DNA from: Paragonimus skrjabini miyazakii
Lineage: Eukaryota > Platyhelminthes > Trematoda > Plagiorchiida > Troglotrematidae
DNA: 64,000 nt
Direction of reading: 5' to 3'
Assembly (NCBI GenBank): GCA_014338405.1
Contig: JTDE01000109.1
Span: forward strand, 63,338 to 127,337
The number at the start of each line of letters is the position of its first letter. Position 1 is the stretch's first letter. The position numbers and the translations under genes were made by a program. The notes below the pieces were generated by a model, which worked only from the letters and a program-made list of their open reading frames with translations, was not told the origin of the DNA and made no database searches. This document shows positions 45,321 to 59,487 of the stretch, in pieces.

Positions 45321-48300
45321 GAAAGCAGTGGAATTACACACACTACTGCAAACATCGGGGATATAAAGAACTGTTGAAAGTGAGTGAATAGTCTTTTTCG
45401 TTCTTAACACAAACTTTAGTGTGCATCGTGAATTAACCATCGTTTTCGCTAAAGTGCCATAAAATTACCTTGACACTTATTATTACACGGGTACAATAAC
45501 TAATGTCACTGTTCTCCAATAATCCGTTGTGACTTCTTTTGAATACCTTTTCTCCTGTTTAGGCTTGAAGCGCATCAAACGATCAATATCTAGTTGAACT
45601 TTGGTCCCAGTTACACATAGTGTCCTCAAGAGGAGTAGTACGTTCACTCGGCAATCTGAATTTAGAGGAATGAAGAACAATGCACATATAGATTAAGCAG
45701 CTGCGCACAAAAATAAGATTTTATGAAATGTCCCAGTTCACTAGTTTTGACAAGGTATATTGCCATATTTCAACGAAACTATTTTACTGATTCTTCCAAC
45801 TGAGCTACACTTTTTGCAAAAACGAAATATTTGCTGGTCTGAAAGTAACAGCGCTACCCGTAGCTTATAAGAAAGAATCGGTCACTTACGTCAGCAGCTT
45901 ATGGCGGGAATTTTAGCAAATATACTCAGAAGGAACGTTATAAACTGTGGAATCTTTTGAGAACTATTTTTTGAATTGGGTTGTCCGATTATTTATGACC
46001 CAGGTTTTGAAACTGAGTAAAGAATATGTGGCAAGTTGAAACATACTGATCGAATGAGAACCATATATCTGATTGGCAGTTTCTGTGAAAGAAGACCTAG
46101 CTTGTTTGTTACCTCTCATCGGTAAGAGAGTTCAAGTTGAATGAACGTTGATGCAGACATGCACAATATTTTCATATCATACTGTTAGTTAAAGCTATAT
46201 GAACATATTTCTAGAAGTGTATGTTCATTTTTATAGTGTGTTAAATAGTTTCGGTCTGACGAGATGACTGTTGGAGTCTGTTTCTAAACTGAAATCAAAT
46301 GGCGCTGACCACATGAAATTTGAATTGATTACACAGGACATGTTAACGATAAATAAACATATAGTTTACAAGCAAAACTGTAAATAAATAAGATATGCAA
46401 CAGTCATCCAGCTTCAATTTTTATGGTGTATTGGGACGCTCAGCTCGGCTAGTCCTTCACTAACCACTTCCACTCCGTAGTCTACACGAAGTCTTTCTGA
46501 CTGTAGAGGTAGGAACACTTGAGTTCAATTGATAACACATCGGTATATTACACGACGCCGATCTTTACATAACTACATTGCATACACTGGAGATTTTAAG
46601 GACAGTTAGGTTGTGTACACTTTCATCCAAGTGTTTGGTATCGAAGAAATGTTGTCTTCATTTCATTATTGGCAGCCATTCTGACCCTCGCCTTTTCACC
46701 CAGCCTACAAGATGCTCAGCAGCCTAGTGCCGCAATCGCATGCACATTTTCTGAAGTACCTGATCAGTTCGTCCTTGGCTCACTTACTAGCAGACATTAC
46801 AGGTGATGTTGACCTTAGTAGCAAGAGCAGTTGGAGAGCGTGCCCTGTTTTAGAGACTGCATCGCTTAGGAAATGTTTCAGTTGCCTGGTAAACTGTTCC
46901 CTGCAAGACGATGTTTCAGATGTACCCATTTTTTGGTGCAATTATTTTCTTCCAATAGTTTTGCGTTTGGCCTTCAGTGCTTCTCGATGAAGTATGGAGA
47001 GTAAGAATTTTTATTTTTTCCTACTAATGCATGGACTGGGTTGTTATAAGGTTCTCATACATATAGCCTTATTGGTTTGGCCTAACTATACATTCTTAAT
47101 CCATTACTTACGGCACACTTTGTGTCCAGTTAATCTGGTGACCGCAGCCGGAATGGAAATTGAAGACAATATTTAGGATCTTGAAGATATACGAACAAAC
47201 ATACACTCTAACGGAACCGGTTTAACCATCACTCGGGTTGAGTAGGTGAGAATCGCATGAAAAAGTGTTGGTGGCAAATCGTGCAGCGCGGGTCGAACAT
47301 AAAAACAGCACTAGGAGTGCTGTTGCTATACACACGAATGATCTTGCTTGAATTCATACCATAGAGCAGGGATGAATGTTTGACATCTTCATTTCAGACA
47401 GGACAATCAAAAAGACACGACAGTACTGCAACTTTGCTGCGTTACGTGTCATTCCCCTTGATAAATCCAGAATTTATAAAACCCAGCAGTATCCATCGAG
47501 GTTCGCATTTACAGTTCGGTAAAATTTCCACCCCCTTCCGACTCAATGAGATAGTCACCTGGTGCTGGTGCTGTTTGTTGCCCTTCTTTCAAGCAGCCAG
47601 TTCACTCACAATGTTTCTCCGCAAATGTGTAGATTTAATGATGAACCTCGTCTTTTCTTCATATCCCCGCACAACAAATTGGAAAAACTTCAACTATCAC
47701 GTAGAACGCATATGTCTCTTCAAAGTCGGTCATGGTTAAGATCAGTTGACTGCGCCATTGTTTTGGCCGCAAAGTGAATGGAAACCAGAATGAGCAACCT
47801 GCTTTGCTCACCCCATATAGTAAATTCAGAATGTCAAATTTGTGAGGCATTCACAGTCTACAGTTAGGTACTAGGTGTACTGTCACTTCGTTACAGAGAG
47901 TGAGCATAGCAGACATAGAAGCGCAGGGAAAACATTTATGGGAAGGAAAACAACGGTTCGTAGTAACCTCGACGCCATTGGAAACCCAATTTTTCACGAC
48001 CGGTTAGGAAACCTGGAGAAAGTTCATAACGCCTCACTAATTCTCAGGAAGACAATAAGTAGACCCTTATATCTCACAACGGTTGAATTTTGTTGTTGTC
48101 AACCGTAGTGACCGAATTTTGCAGTGAGAAAAAAAAGATCGTGAAGTGAAAGACTTTTAGCATCAGTTGTAGTTTGAGGGCTGAAATAGCTGCACGTTCG
48201 CTACACTCTTTCCAGTACAACTGGACTTTCTTGCAAGTATTCAACGTTTGAATCATTGAAAGTTCCTCAATAACTAAGATGTGATGGACAAAAGCGTTTT

Positions 48301-51300
48301 CTGGCTGTCTGTGACAGTGTGAATACACAAAAATTGTAGTTCAAGAATTTGGCGCTCGTTAGTGCAATAGGAAATTGGCTGAATTTATAAATTTATGAAC
48401 ATAATTACCGCAGTGATTATTTTCTCCACCAACTTTAACACCGAAACGGGAAACTTCTATATATACAAATGACAGTTTTGAAACCTGATTCCTATTCCAT
48501 CACGAGGCAGTATTCCACACCTATGCGATGCAAACTTTTGACGAGATAGACTAACTCATGTGCGACATCAACAGTGACAGTGGCCAGAGTCGATCACGCC
48601 GAACAAACTTGTGGTGAAGATCATTCATTGCTGTCTGGTCGTCGTGCATATGGGGCACTGTCTGCATATTCTCTTCGTAGGCGTCGGTTTTGGGAACCTA
48701 TCCTATTTGCTTCAGAGGGAAAAAACTGGGTAAATGAAAAATGAGGCAGAACTAACTTGTTGAGATCAAGATGCATGAATAACTAAGGGTGAACGATATT
48801 ATAATTTACACAACACTCATAGTCTTTTAGATGATCATGTCAGTCCTCCTGCTCAGCACCATCAGTATGATCTGGTTGCTACAGATAGTCCATCAAACCT
48901 ACTCCGGTAACTGTGTTAGGGCACACAGACGCAGTATACGGAAAAGTTGAAAATACAAGGCTGGAAGATACATTTCGCCAATCGTGCACTGAGATGCGAG
49001 AGGAAAGGTTGTCGATTCGAATTTCTAATCAACAATCCCAACCTTGTTAGTTTGAGAATAATCTTCACATAAACAATTAAATTATTTCTCTACTGCTAGT
49101 TCCCTTGTTAAAACCTAACGCATCTGGCGGTGTAATATTTTGTTCGTGCGCACAAAACCTTAGTTAGGCAACTGAACAATGGTCTATGCAGTGAATTCAT
49201 GGATTGGTTGGTGAATCGGACGGACGGGGAGAAAAACATGTCAGTTTTATTTCAACTAGAATTTCGATAACAGTCATGCTCGGGAAAACAGTTTGCTTGA
49301 ACGTCTGATTTCTTGGTAGCCCCTAAGCAATGACTAACAACAGGCTCTATAAGAAGAATGTGGAGAGCTTGCCAAAGCTGCATTACGTATACCATAGCAC
49401 ATAGAGTCCTTTTTGTCCGTTTGGTTGCAAACGTTTGCTTGCCATTTTCCACTGCTTATCACAACTCTGTGTTGCAAACTTTCTGGGGAGGACAGTCGAT
49501 AGTTGGCAGACGGTTTGTCAAAATCTGTCTAAAGGTGGTCATAGGCGTAGCCAAAAATAGAAAATAGTTTCGTGGTTTCTCATAGCAAATGAAAACTCAC
49601 TTTCAATTTCTTGGGATTGCGCTTAGTAGACTCGACAGTCTTCTGTGTACAATTAAAAATGTTTTTTCTGACCATGAATATATGCTGGTAGATTCTATGC
49701 TCGTATTTTGTAAGTAGATTCAGTAATAACCGTTACTTTCCCCCTCTCTGGATTTACCCCACGTATTCCGTACAATTTATCTGGAACAGCACCCCCAATC
49801 AGCTATATTTTGTCGACGTCCGTCGGCTTCAGCATTCAAGTAGTTACCAGTTGACCAGCGTGTATAAGTTAACCTGTCATATCGATTTCAAACTTACCAC
49901 TAGAACAGGCATAGCCATACCACAGTATAACTCGGCTGTAGTTGTTCTAAGCAAGGAGATATGGACAGTGTTAATCTGTTGCGACTCGCGTCTGAATAAT
50001 TAAGGGGTGGAATGTGTAAGGATTAGTATAATTGGAAACTGTAATATCCTTGTGGAACTTAGTAAACCGCAAATCAAATGTACATTTGTCGACATCTTGG
50101 AAGTATATTTTGTAGGTGAATGGGTTTATATGGATGCTTAAAAGGGCTGAAGTTACTGACGAATTTGGTTGCCCCACCTGGTGGCCCCTCTAATGTTTTT
50201 GGTCGATCGCAACAATTATACAGCAAAAATGTAATCAGCAAATAGGATGACTCAGTGGAAGCCTATTTGTTTAAGTTTGATGGTTGTTGATATTCGATTA
50301 CTATCTGTTCTCGCAAATTTACAGTGATGTACTGTTTATAGAAGTCCCAAAAGTCGAAGAACCGGCCGATGAAAACCTCATTGGTTAGCGTCTCCTCAGA
50401 AGAAATTATGTTCTGATCCTAAGCCCAAATTAGATGATTCAACATTTAGAAAAACAATTGTTCAGATCCCTAAAGTGTAAAATCCCCATAATTCGAAGTT
50501 CTGCAGCTGGGATACGATCGCATTAATTTTTCTAGTTGGCTTGGAGTACGACTGATGTTCAGTGCATGATGATCGATATCTTACTGGTTAAAATTGATTA
50601 AGCTCATGCGTAAATGATACCAAGAGGCTGTTATTCGCTGTAATGATTCTCATCTTGATAAAAGCTGTTCTGCTGATTCCCAATGATTGCCAAACCCACT
50701 TAGACTATCAGTACCAGAAGGTGAGCTGTATTAACCCACTGTCTGTGAATTGTAATCCACGATCCTAGCTAACTTGCAGTTGCACACAGGCCCCAAAATC
50801 AGTGGGTCGGTAATTACAGTGCACACTGTTTGTGTCACATACTGTCATCAGCCTGCCGAGGCGTTGGAATGGCGGGTGTGCTCGGTCAAGCAAACGCACA
50901 AGAGGATTGAGTAGTGCTGAAGCTCACCATCTTGGGTAAGGTTGGGTCGAACGCAAAGGTCAAAAATTCAAACGCTCCAATTTCATAGTGACCAAGGACG
51001 GATTATTTGTATTAGTGGTAGATTTTCGGCATAGTCAAAATTACGGGCAAACGTTCCGTATCAGAATGAAAACATTAGGTAGAATGCCAGGGTAGATATG
51101 TGCGTGAAAGAAAGAAATCGATTGGCATAGTTGTTAATAGTATTGCGAAGACAGGAAAGTAAAACACTGTGAAGACCAACCGTCAATACAAATGACGAAT
51201 GGATAATGTCGCTGCGATAGTTTGTCCTGTCACTGCAGCCGAAAATGTTATGCAAATATGCCTGCACGCAGAATAAGCTATGCATCTACGGTGCAGTGCA

Positions 51301-54300
51301 GCGCAGCTGTTATCCGGTTACTGGTACAGCTGGCGATGCATTTAAACGACTCATTTCACTAGAAAATACGACAGATGAAAATAGATGAGCTACTGTTAAA
51401 AACCTCGGTCTTTTGCTAAAGTTCCATATCCTGCTACTTGAAACACTCATTGGTGCATCACTTTCACTGAGAGATCTCGGTGTGAAAGCAGAGCAGTTAT
51501 TTATGAAATCTCGTCACTAGCTCAATACTCAAAGACCGCCAGTTCACATGTGTCAGATTTTCATAATACATTCTTTTGTGATATTTGGTTCTTCACGAAT
51601 GTCATAATTAGCCTGAAAGTCTATGATTAGTTGAAATGAAGAAAAGTATAAATGCGTGCCTAGGAATTTAGCTGAGCATTGGGGTAAACAGTGCTGTACT
51701 GAAGCCAAAGACGATAAGTATTGATCCAGAATTGGATTCCAGTAATGCGGTTAACATGAACTTATCTGACCTACCCAGCAAAGTTTGCTTCTTCTGTTTC
51801 TGTTATCTCAGTTGGGGAAGAATACAGTTTAACGGAAGACAAAGAGTTTAACATATTGCTGCAACAATTACTTGGTTGGCGTTTACACCGTTTACTGAAA
51901 CGTCCGTAGGCTCCATTATTCCAAAGCCATAATCACCTAATGGAGCAGGAATTTTCACTGTGTAGTTGGAAAGGCAAGTATATTTTTGGCACAGTAGAAA
52001 GGTATTTGATAAAAAGTGTTGCTGTTCATGTCACATCACGATTGTCTCTGATTACGTGGTCGCAGCATAGTATTGCATAACTGGAGATTTCACGTACTCA
52101 CGATATTGTCTATGGTCGGCATAGAAAAGAACATTGTAAGATCAACGTTTTTTGATGTCCATATTATAATCGAAAAATTAGCGAAAGAACACTAACACAT
52201 GACCAACCAGCACACATAGTTTATCGTAAGCCCTTCCCGAACCGGAAAAAGACGAGTGTTGATCGACACAAAATATGTCAACTAATGACGAAGATTATTA
52301 AAACCAATCAGTTATGGAATATCTTTCTAGCATTGTTCACAATTTTTAATTTCAATGAAGTGATAAGTTTCCTTCGGGTTGCTTTCCAACCTTCTATTTA
52401 TGTAAAGTTATTCGTCGTACGTATAATTATTTAAGATAAGAAATTCAAATGAGACTGAACCACCGGGGTTTGCTCTGATGAGAACAGTGCAAGTGCGAGA
52501 GTATCTATCGGGATTGTAGATTGTCAATTTCATGGACCATTCGGATTTCGACCATCTAAATTTAGAATATGAAGATCAGGAAAGACTCACAAAATCTAAC
52601 CAGTTTATCTCTGATCACTATTCCAGTTCGCAGCACTTTTTCAAGCGGATGATGATCTATCAGTGCAATGATTGGTTTCGTAGTTTCGGGCAGATATGTT
52701 GGGAGGGTTGACGCTCTTGCTGAGAACTAGGTTATCTAGAATACCTCAAAACATATTCACACAGAGAAATCCTACCGAAATATCAATGTACAAGAGAACC
52801 TACGAATTAGAAAGCAAGGTTGATATTAGCTCTGCCAGCGATCACTTATTTTAAAAACCGATTGGTAAAGCCGGAATGAAATCTAGTACCCGTTAATCTG
52901 CAACAATCCATTGGTGGAGAGACCAAATATTATTAAGTATTATCATCAGGATTCCAACTTAACAGTTTGATTAGGCAACCTGGCAGATTTCAGTCCATGT
53001 GTGCATCGGGTGTTGAACACTTGTCTTCGTTGAGTATCGTTATATTTTCTAGACATCCCGGATGTAGTTGAGTATTGTTATCATGGGCTGCATTTTACAT
53101 TACAGTGATTTCCGCCATTTGGATAATATTTTAAATTACTTAGCACCTTTACTTTGTGGATTAATTACCTATTTGAAAATTTGACACAAAATCGGTCAAT
53201 CGATCAATATCCGATATGGGATACGTACACTACATTTATATGGTAGCTATGCTGATACAAAACAGTTTTGGTTCAGTTGTGTTCAGCAGTGTGTAGAGAA
53301 TTGCTGCAAATTTATCATACTACATCACTGTAATGGTCTGAGTTAAACCATGAGTTTCCTGTCATTTCAAAATATAATGAAATAGATTTTGTACTGACGA
53401 CCAATACATTTTCAGCATATGCTGAAGATTACTAGATGGTTACAGCTACAAAGAATTTTTTAAGAGGCGAGTGAGAAAAAACGACTGCGGCATCAACAGT
53501 AAAAACACGGTCATCGTCGTGGAGACTGTAAAATTACAATTCACTCTAATCAATGAAAACGTTAATTTCTTCAAAATCGGTTAAACATTCTAGGGAAGTT
53601 TTGCTAACTTCCTAATCATATGTCATGTAATATCAAAGAGTTAAGTTGTTCTTCTGATTTCATAACCAAATTTTGAGCTTTTTCTAACAAACTTTATCAC
53701 ATGCATACCAACTGATTAAATAGTAAACAGTAAAATTGATTATATTTATCAGATACCGCTTATACATTTATCTCGCTCGATTGTGCCTCTCTCAGTTGAT
53801 CCTTCTGGTAACGTAACTTCAAAGTCAAATCACTAAAGCCTATTAGCAGCTCACTATCAACTGGGTGTTAACGTTTGAAACTTTGATCTCACTGTTGTCG
53901 GGACCGAATAATCACGCATGAGTGTTTAGTCACACTCACTTGTTAGTAGTCCGCAAGTTATCCGAGCTTCTTGAAAGTAATAGCTCATTGAATGTGTTAG
54001 ATAACCCAGCGATAATTACTAACCATTCATGTCAAATTCACGGATGTGATTGTGTGATGTATTTTTGTTTGTGTTTGGATGGTTTAAGGATTTGGTTGAA
54101 CAGAATTTTCGCCTAGCCTATTTCATTACTAAGCCCTATATTCGAGTTCCTCTCTTATTATGCTACATAAATTCTGCATGTATCTATGACTACCAAGCGT
54201 TCTACACCGGCCCATATAATTATGATGCAATCTTATGTGCGAATTTTCAAAATTGAGCGCTCAGCCCAAATGGCTTGACCATTGTACGCATACTTTGGCA

Positions 54301-55730
54301 TGGTGATATTTCAATGGTTTATCTGAGTGCAAGGCTGTTTTTAACTGTGGGCTGGATTTACAATATAACAGCCAAACGCCCGACCACCCGTTAGTAGTCA
54401 ATGAACGATGTGGAATGTAGACAGTCATGTGTAGAAGGGTGATGACATTGATAATTCGTAGTGGCGCCACACACATTCGTCATGAGATGCAGATCGACAC
54501 ACTTCAAGTGATCTACACCTATTCTGATCTCACATGGTTTGGAGATGAATAAACACTGAAGATGGAAGATTTGTTCAACTTATTTCTACCAATGCATACA
54601 AATCGCAAGCAATAATGGCAGTAACTGGTAACGTTGATATCATCCTAAGGCGGACCGATCTGAATGTATGCTTGGAGGACCATGAAACTACCTTTTCGGC
54701 TATATTTTATAGTCGCTATCTGTCATGCCGGAACTAACAATGCATTAGCAGTGCACAAACAGAAACATTTTGAGAGCAGTTGACGGGTTTTTACTTCAAG
54801 TATCATGGTGTGTTTCCAGTGTTACCGGGGAGGTGAAAGCAGGGATAAAAATAAACAAAATGATAAAGAAAATCACAAGCACTAACCCCTGCTGTGTGCA
54901 CCAACATTGGAAAAACTTGAAGACCAACTTGTAGCTTTTACCTTGAATAACATAAAAAAATGAGTCACAACTGGCTGTCTAACACAACCTGTAACTATAC
55001 AGTAGTGATTAGGTATTTGAGACCAAACGTTATCCAGACGGAAAAAGGTAGACATGAAAGATTTTCTAAGTAGCATCCTTTTGCTCCCAAATTTTTTTTT
55101 TAAATTTTCACATGGACTGGGTTTTAAGTGGATTTTATAATCTTGGATAAGCGGTACGTATGGTTAATGTTCCATAAAACAACTACAACATTGCTTCGAT
55201 GTAAAAATTCTGGATGAGTAAATATACAGTAGGTATGTCAGGGAACTGTGCACATAGATACGTTCGACTTATTCAGAATAAAGTTGTTTTCGGACATTAA
55301 ATCGGGCTTAAGTTAAGGAAGTAAGCATTAGATTGAGCGAACTGATTCTTCCACTGAGACTATCACTAAACATTATAGTTCGTTCCCCAAATGGGCTTAT
55401 TTCTCTGAGCAGTAAACCATTTCGCTGTATTGATGGTTAACATCTGTTGAACATGGAGGTTACCGGAATATTGCACCTTAGAAAGTTGGTCTCTCAGTTG
55501 CCATACATGGTAAATTTTTAGACGATTTTTGGTCGGCCAGTTGCCAACTTCAGTTTGGAGAAAACTAATGCATCGAATTCCTTACAGAAAACGTCAAAGG
55601 AGCATTTTAGTGTGTCAGATCACCGCCTTAAGAAGTTCTTTCTGATTTTACTTATGTCCACTCAGTCTCCACTGGTCCTGAAGATGCATAGAATATGTAA
55701 TAGGGCTATTCGTCTGTAGGTATGATGTAA
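45321..55730. other. No recognisable gene
   Basis: About 10 kb of AT-rich sequence. Frames at 46,712-46,990, 47,380-47,739, 47,875-48,108 and 53,922-54,256 (plus) lack recognisable motifs. It may be intronic or intergenic; nothing here allows a choice. Confidence 0.4.
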
Positions 55731-55732
55731 TG

Positions 55733-55825
55733 GCTGCATGGTACAGTGGTGATAAACTCATTACAAGTGCACTGTAAAGTGCACACATGACGTATTGGGT
55801 TCGATACCACTGAAAACAACTGAAT
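55733..55825 (+). repeat. tRNA-like fragment with A and B boxes
   Basis: TGGTACAGTGG (55,739-55,749) fits the pol III A box, and GGTTCGATACC (55,798-55,808) fits the B box at all but one position. The spacing is near that of a tRNA-derived SINE head. Between them lies GTGCACT...AGTGCAC, a small hairpin. No second copy was found in the window and no cloverleaf forms cleanly. Confidence 0.4.
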
Positions 55826-56237
55826 TTACTTCTATTAAGTTGTTTGATTCAAAAAGTAAAAGCACTGTCTTTTTATAAAAACTGCATTGCCAGTTTGCTG
55901 CAAGTTTCCAATATGGGCAAAACAACACTTAGTGAAATATATTTCAAAATGTGTATTCAAATATGGTTATGGTAGCAATTTGTATCGTACGCAACCATGA
56001 TTGCATGAACTTTACTTCAAATGACCGTTATCTTTAGATCTGAATAACTACACCAGAAGCATCACAAACGTTTGCTGTTCACACGGTTAGCTAAAAGGTT
56101 AAATTAGTTGATGAACGTGACTGTGAACTGGTTTGCGCACAACCTGTTCCATTACTGGCTACACTTTATAATTAGATAAGGAGTGTTTGTCAATGATATG
56201 TATGTCTGCATCCGTTAAAACGGTAGTGTAATTAAAA
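55826..56237. other. No recognisable gene
   Basis: Nothing recognised. Confidence 0.4.
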
Positions 56238-56855
56238 TCAACTACTAAAATGTATTTTCACGACAAATAAATAAGTCAATTTGCTTGATAAGAAGCAACA
56301 TGCGTCTCTATCTTTGTTCACTCGTAAACGAAATTTGTCCAATGGTTCTTGCAAGTCATCCGTGAACGGACGACATACTTTAACTGGTTTTATGTTTGTT
56401 TTTGTTGGTCGGTGGGAACAAGCGGGAACAATATCCGAATAAGTAGCATTCGGACCAGAAACTGGAGCCAGTACTCGCTGGGCCGTTAGATCCTGATCAC
56501 TTGCGACGAGGCAATTAGGGCAGTCGGTGTGCCACCTGGTTGCATTCTGGTAACGGGGACGGGCAGCCAAGCTGAAGTGAACAAAATTACCGTGATTCCG
56601 ATTTTTAATGATGTTCATTATGAACTCTGTCTCTATCTCATGACAATCATGTTTAGGAGAGCGGCCGTAAGCAAGCTCGTTAATCTGGGGAGTTCCTGAG
56701 TACGTAAGGAGGGTTAGCAAATTAGAAAGCGGCGTTAGTGTTTGCAGCTCGTTTACCAGTTTGTCATCTGTTAGTTCGTCGATAAAGACTTTTATTACAG
56801 GTACTTTTGCTTGAGAATCTCCATTTGACTGAGTTACCATCATTCGTTCACACAC
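56238..56855 (-). CDS. Unknown protein, longest open frame of the quiet region (205 codons)
   Basis: An open frame of 205 codons with protein-like composition. It opens ERMMVTQSNG, then VPVIKVFIDELTDDKLVNEL and LTPLSNLLTLLTYSG. A middle segment has HTDCPNC, and a later one NATYSDIVPACSHRP. The first in-frame ATG is 12 bases inside. A GGAGCAG acceptor-like site lies just before the frame, and a GTGAAC donor-like site occurs near its end (about 56,320), so the true exon may be shorter. No family recognised. A candidate exon lies 440 bases upstream at 57,296-57,501, but direct splicing of the two would not keep the frame with the sites I can see. Confidence 0.4.
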   Translation of the reverse strand: MCERMMVTQSNGDSQAKVPVIKVFIDELTDDKLVNELQTLTPLSNLLTLLTYSGTPQINELAYGRSPKHDCHEIETEFIMNIIKNRNHGNFVHFSLAARPRYQNATRWHTDCPNCLVASDQDLTAQRVLAPVSGPNATYSDIVPACSHRPTKTNIKPVKVCRPFTDDLQEPLDKFRLRVNKDRDACCFLSSKLTYLFVVKIHFSS

Positions 56856-57295
56856 TGCTCCACCTTAATTCAAACTGGTACCCTACTGATTGGCTGTTTG
56901 CTCCACTAACTGTTCTCAGTTATTACCAATACGTCAGCACGCGATCGACCTTTGCGCTTGTTTGATTATCTAACACTCATTCACTGACCTGGTCAACAAG
57001 TGCTGAATATCACCTAAATACCAGACCAAAGGCCAAGTTAGCTCCTGTTCAGTCATATAAGTGAAAACGAGTGAAGATTCGACCAGACAGCCTGCTTATC
57101 AAAAACTAAGGCTTTATGAAATAGATTGCATGTTCTGTACCCATTTAAGTCGACCGGCGACTCTGGATAAATGGTAATCATTTTGTCATTTAACTGTAAA
57201 GTAAATCTTCCATGTTGATATTGGTGGAATTGGCATAATAGGATTACGAGCTTTTGATAATTCGAACAGAATGAGTAGAGCCTTGGGTTACTTAC

Positions 57296-57501
57296 TGGTA
57301 GTATCGAAACAGCTCGTCCGTCAGTACTTTAAAATACATTAGCTTGATGTGTAGTGTAACTGGTTTTGTAGTTTTCATTAGTTGGTCCGTAGAGGTTGCT
57401 GTGGTTTTTAACACGGACACCAACCAAACATTGATGAGATCTTTCAGGCGATTCATCACGTGCCAGTCAGATAAACCGGATACTGGAGGAGCCATTGAAA
57501 T
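57296..57501 (-). CDS. Candidate exon upstream of the 56.2-kb frame, unknown gene
   Basis: The frame is open from an AG acceptor at 57,503-57,502 to a strong donor (exon end CCA, intron GTAAGT, 57,295-57,290). An internal ATG is at 57,495. The peptide is mixed hydrophobic and polar, with likely helices (WHVMNRLKDLINVWLVSVL, then LHIKLMYFKVLTDELFRYY). No motif is recognised. The donor leaves two bases of a codon, while acceptors before the 56.2-kb frame also supply two, so an intermediate exon or other sites would be needed to join them. Confidence 0.33.
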
Positions 57502-59365
57502 CTGACTATTAATTCTATATCAATGTTATACCAAGAAAGGCGATTTGTTTGGGACTGGTGGTCAACTTTCATTGGTCATTCACCAAGGAAGTGCTAAACA
57601 ATAAATCTATCAAATCAGTCTATCAGATTAGCCGTACATCTTACTCCTTTTGAATCAGTTGAAACGAGATTTTGACCGAATCTATCGCGATTGTACGCCG
57701 GCTTGAGTATCAGTTGTTGACTGCACATCTATTTTCACAGAACTTTAGTTGGTGAGATTACCGTTAGGACGGATGTATGCCGTTGAAACTGGATGGGAAT
57801 GTCATTCGCGCCGACTATGACTTACCTGTTTCGAAAAGTTTTTAGTCCTGTAGATGGCCAGAACTTAGTTGGATTTAGACTGGTTCTACTTGGCTTTATG
57901 GCTCAGAACACCGCATAAGTGCAACTGAATTTTCCGAATAAGGTCATCTGCGGTGAGTCTGCTTTTTTTTACATTGATCGCACTTCTGAGGGCGGAGCCC
58001 TTTAAACAGACAATGTCTGACGTTATACTAACCACCTATTTCGGACAGTCGGTCTTAGATTTTGACCAACTTTTTGTAATAACTACAGTAAATCTGTCGG
58101 CAGCAATTTTGCGGACGCTTGCCAGCATTTTCTGTCAACTGGAAAACCCTTTGACGTTTGTTGTTTTGCGGGATGGTAAATGAACTCGTCAGCCGACCTG
58201 ACTTCACAAACAGCAGTAGAGGACTGACGACTGCAGTCTGGATCTCCCAGTTTTGGATGAAGACTTCAGTAAAGCACTACTAGTATTCCCTAAATTATTT
58301 TGACTGTTGATGCAACACTAGCTGAACTTGCTGGAGGTTGAATACCGTTGTGCTGCCACTTCCTGTCGCCAGATTATTAGAATCTCAAAACAAACATCTC
58401 AGTAGTCACTTACTGGTCCACTGTTTTTTACATCATCTAATTCATCCCTACTGTGTGACCATTATTTAATGTAATATCGTTTTTTGCTTGGCTATGTTTA
58501 CTCTTAGCCGGTTGTCAATCAAAACAGGGACAATTTAATGATCGTTACTAATGGATGTATCAGTGGTTCGTAGTTCTTGGTGAAACGCACCTTATTCATG
58601 GACAGGTCAAATCGCGTAACAATGTTACTCATTGAGAAGCTCATCAGTTTCATTTTATGAACTCCACGCCGGAAGTCAGATAGTTTTGCCGTAAAAGTTT
58701 AACATAATTCATGATTAGTTAGAAGGCAGTACGTGAAGTAAATGTATGAGTTAGGCCCAAACGGAAAAATGTATCCAAGTTGTAAGAATCAAAATAATCG
58801 ATTCTCCACAAATGAAACATTGCGCATAACTCTGCCTCTGTTACTGCAAGGAATGACCCAAATCCGACTAAGTCAGAAGGCACAAAATTCAGATAGTTTT
58901 TCCAGGGGAAAACATGGGAATATTTCCCCCTGTATAAAATTCCAGTTCAATTTTTCTATAAATAACACTTTTGCAACCTCTCTTTCAACTTATTCTTTTC
59001 ATGACAGCAATATACTTTGTCTCAGGAGGGGTTCCTCCGTTATTGCGCTGCCAGGGAGCAAGCATGGACCACGTCAACCTGTAAGGTGGGGTACAGAATG
59101 TTTGTGACACCATTTGTACTGGCACTATTTAGGTCAGTGAGAATCACAGGTAAACAAACAAGAGAAACTGTTCAAGCAAATCATAAATTTAACCTGTTTA
59201 CAGTAAGCCAAAATCACAGTTCCCCAGCCATCACCAAAAGCACCGGCATTACGTGGTTGTGCATCCGTTGAAAGATAACATGATGACGAATCAAGATATA
59301 TGCGAGAAATATGCCCTGTCATCATTGTAATCCATTTCGCTCGCTATATGCATATATTAACATAT
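57502..59365. other. No recognisable gene
   Basis: Short frames only (58,742-59,107 and 59,017-59,271 plus), without motifs. Confidence 0.4.
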
Positions 59366-59471
59366 TGTAGCGAAAAGGCGTCCAATAAAGCACAATCTTT
59401 ATTGTCCAACACGCTAGTTCACATGCTACGCGCACGCTCGCGTTTATGAGTCAGAATTCTAGTCCATAACA
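59366..59471 (-). repeat. Candidate short LTR (3' end of a retrotransposon)
   Basis: On the minus strand, a G-rich tract (CCTCGGGGG) is followed at 59,471 by TGTTATGG. An AATAAA signal lies inside GGACAATAAAGATTG, and the sequence could end at GCTACA (59,366), so it begins TG and ends CA. A polypurine-like tract followed by TG is what precedes a 3' LTR in gypsy elements. The opposite LTR is not in the window, so both ends are guesses. Confidence 0.4.
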
Positions 59472-59487
59472 CCCCCGAGGTTTCCGC

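Noticed and set aside
52473..52505. CTGATGAGAAC similar to part of the 33.9-kb motif
   Set aside because: No GAAA box or stem I, and no S2 flanking similarity.
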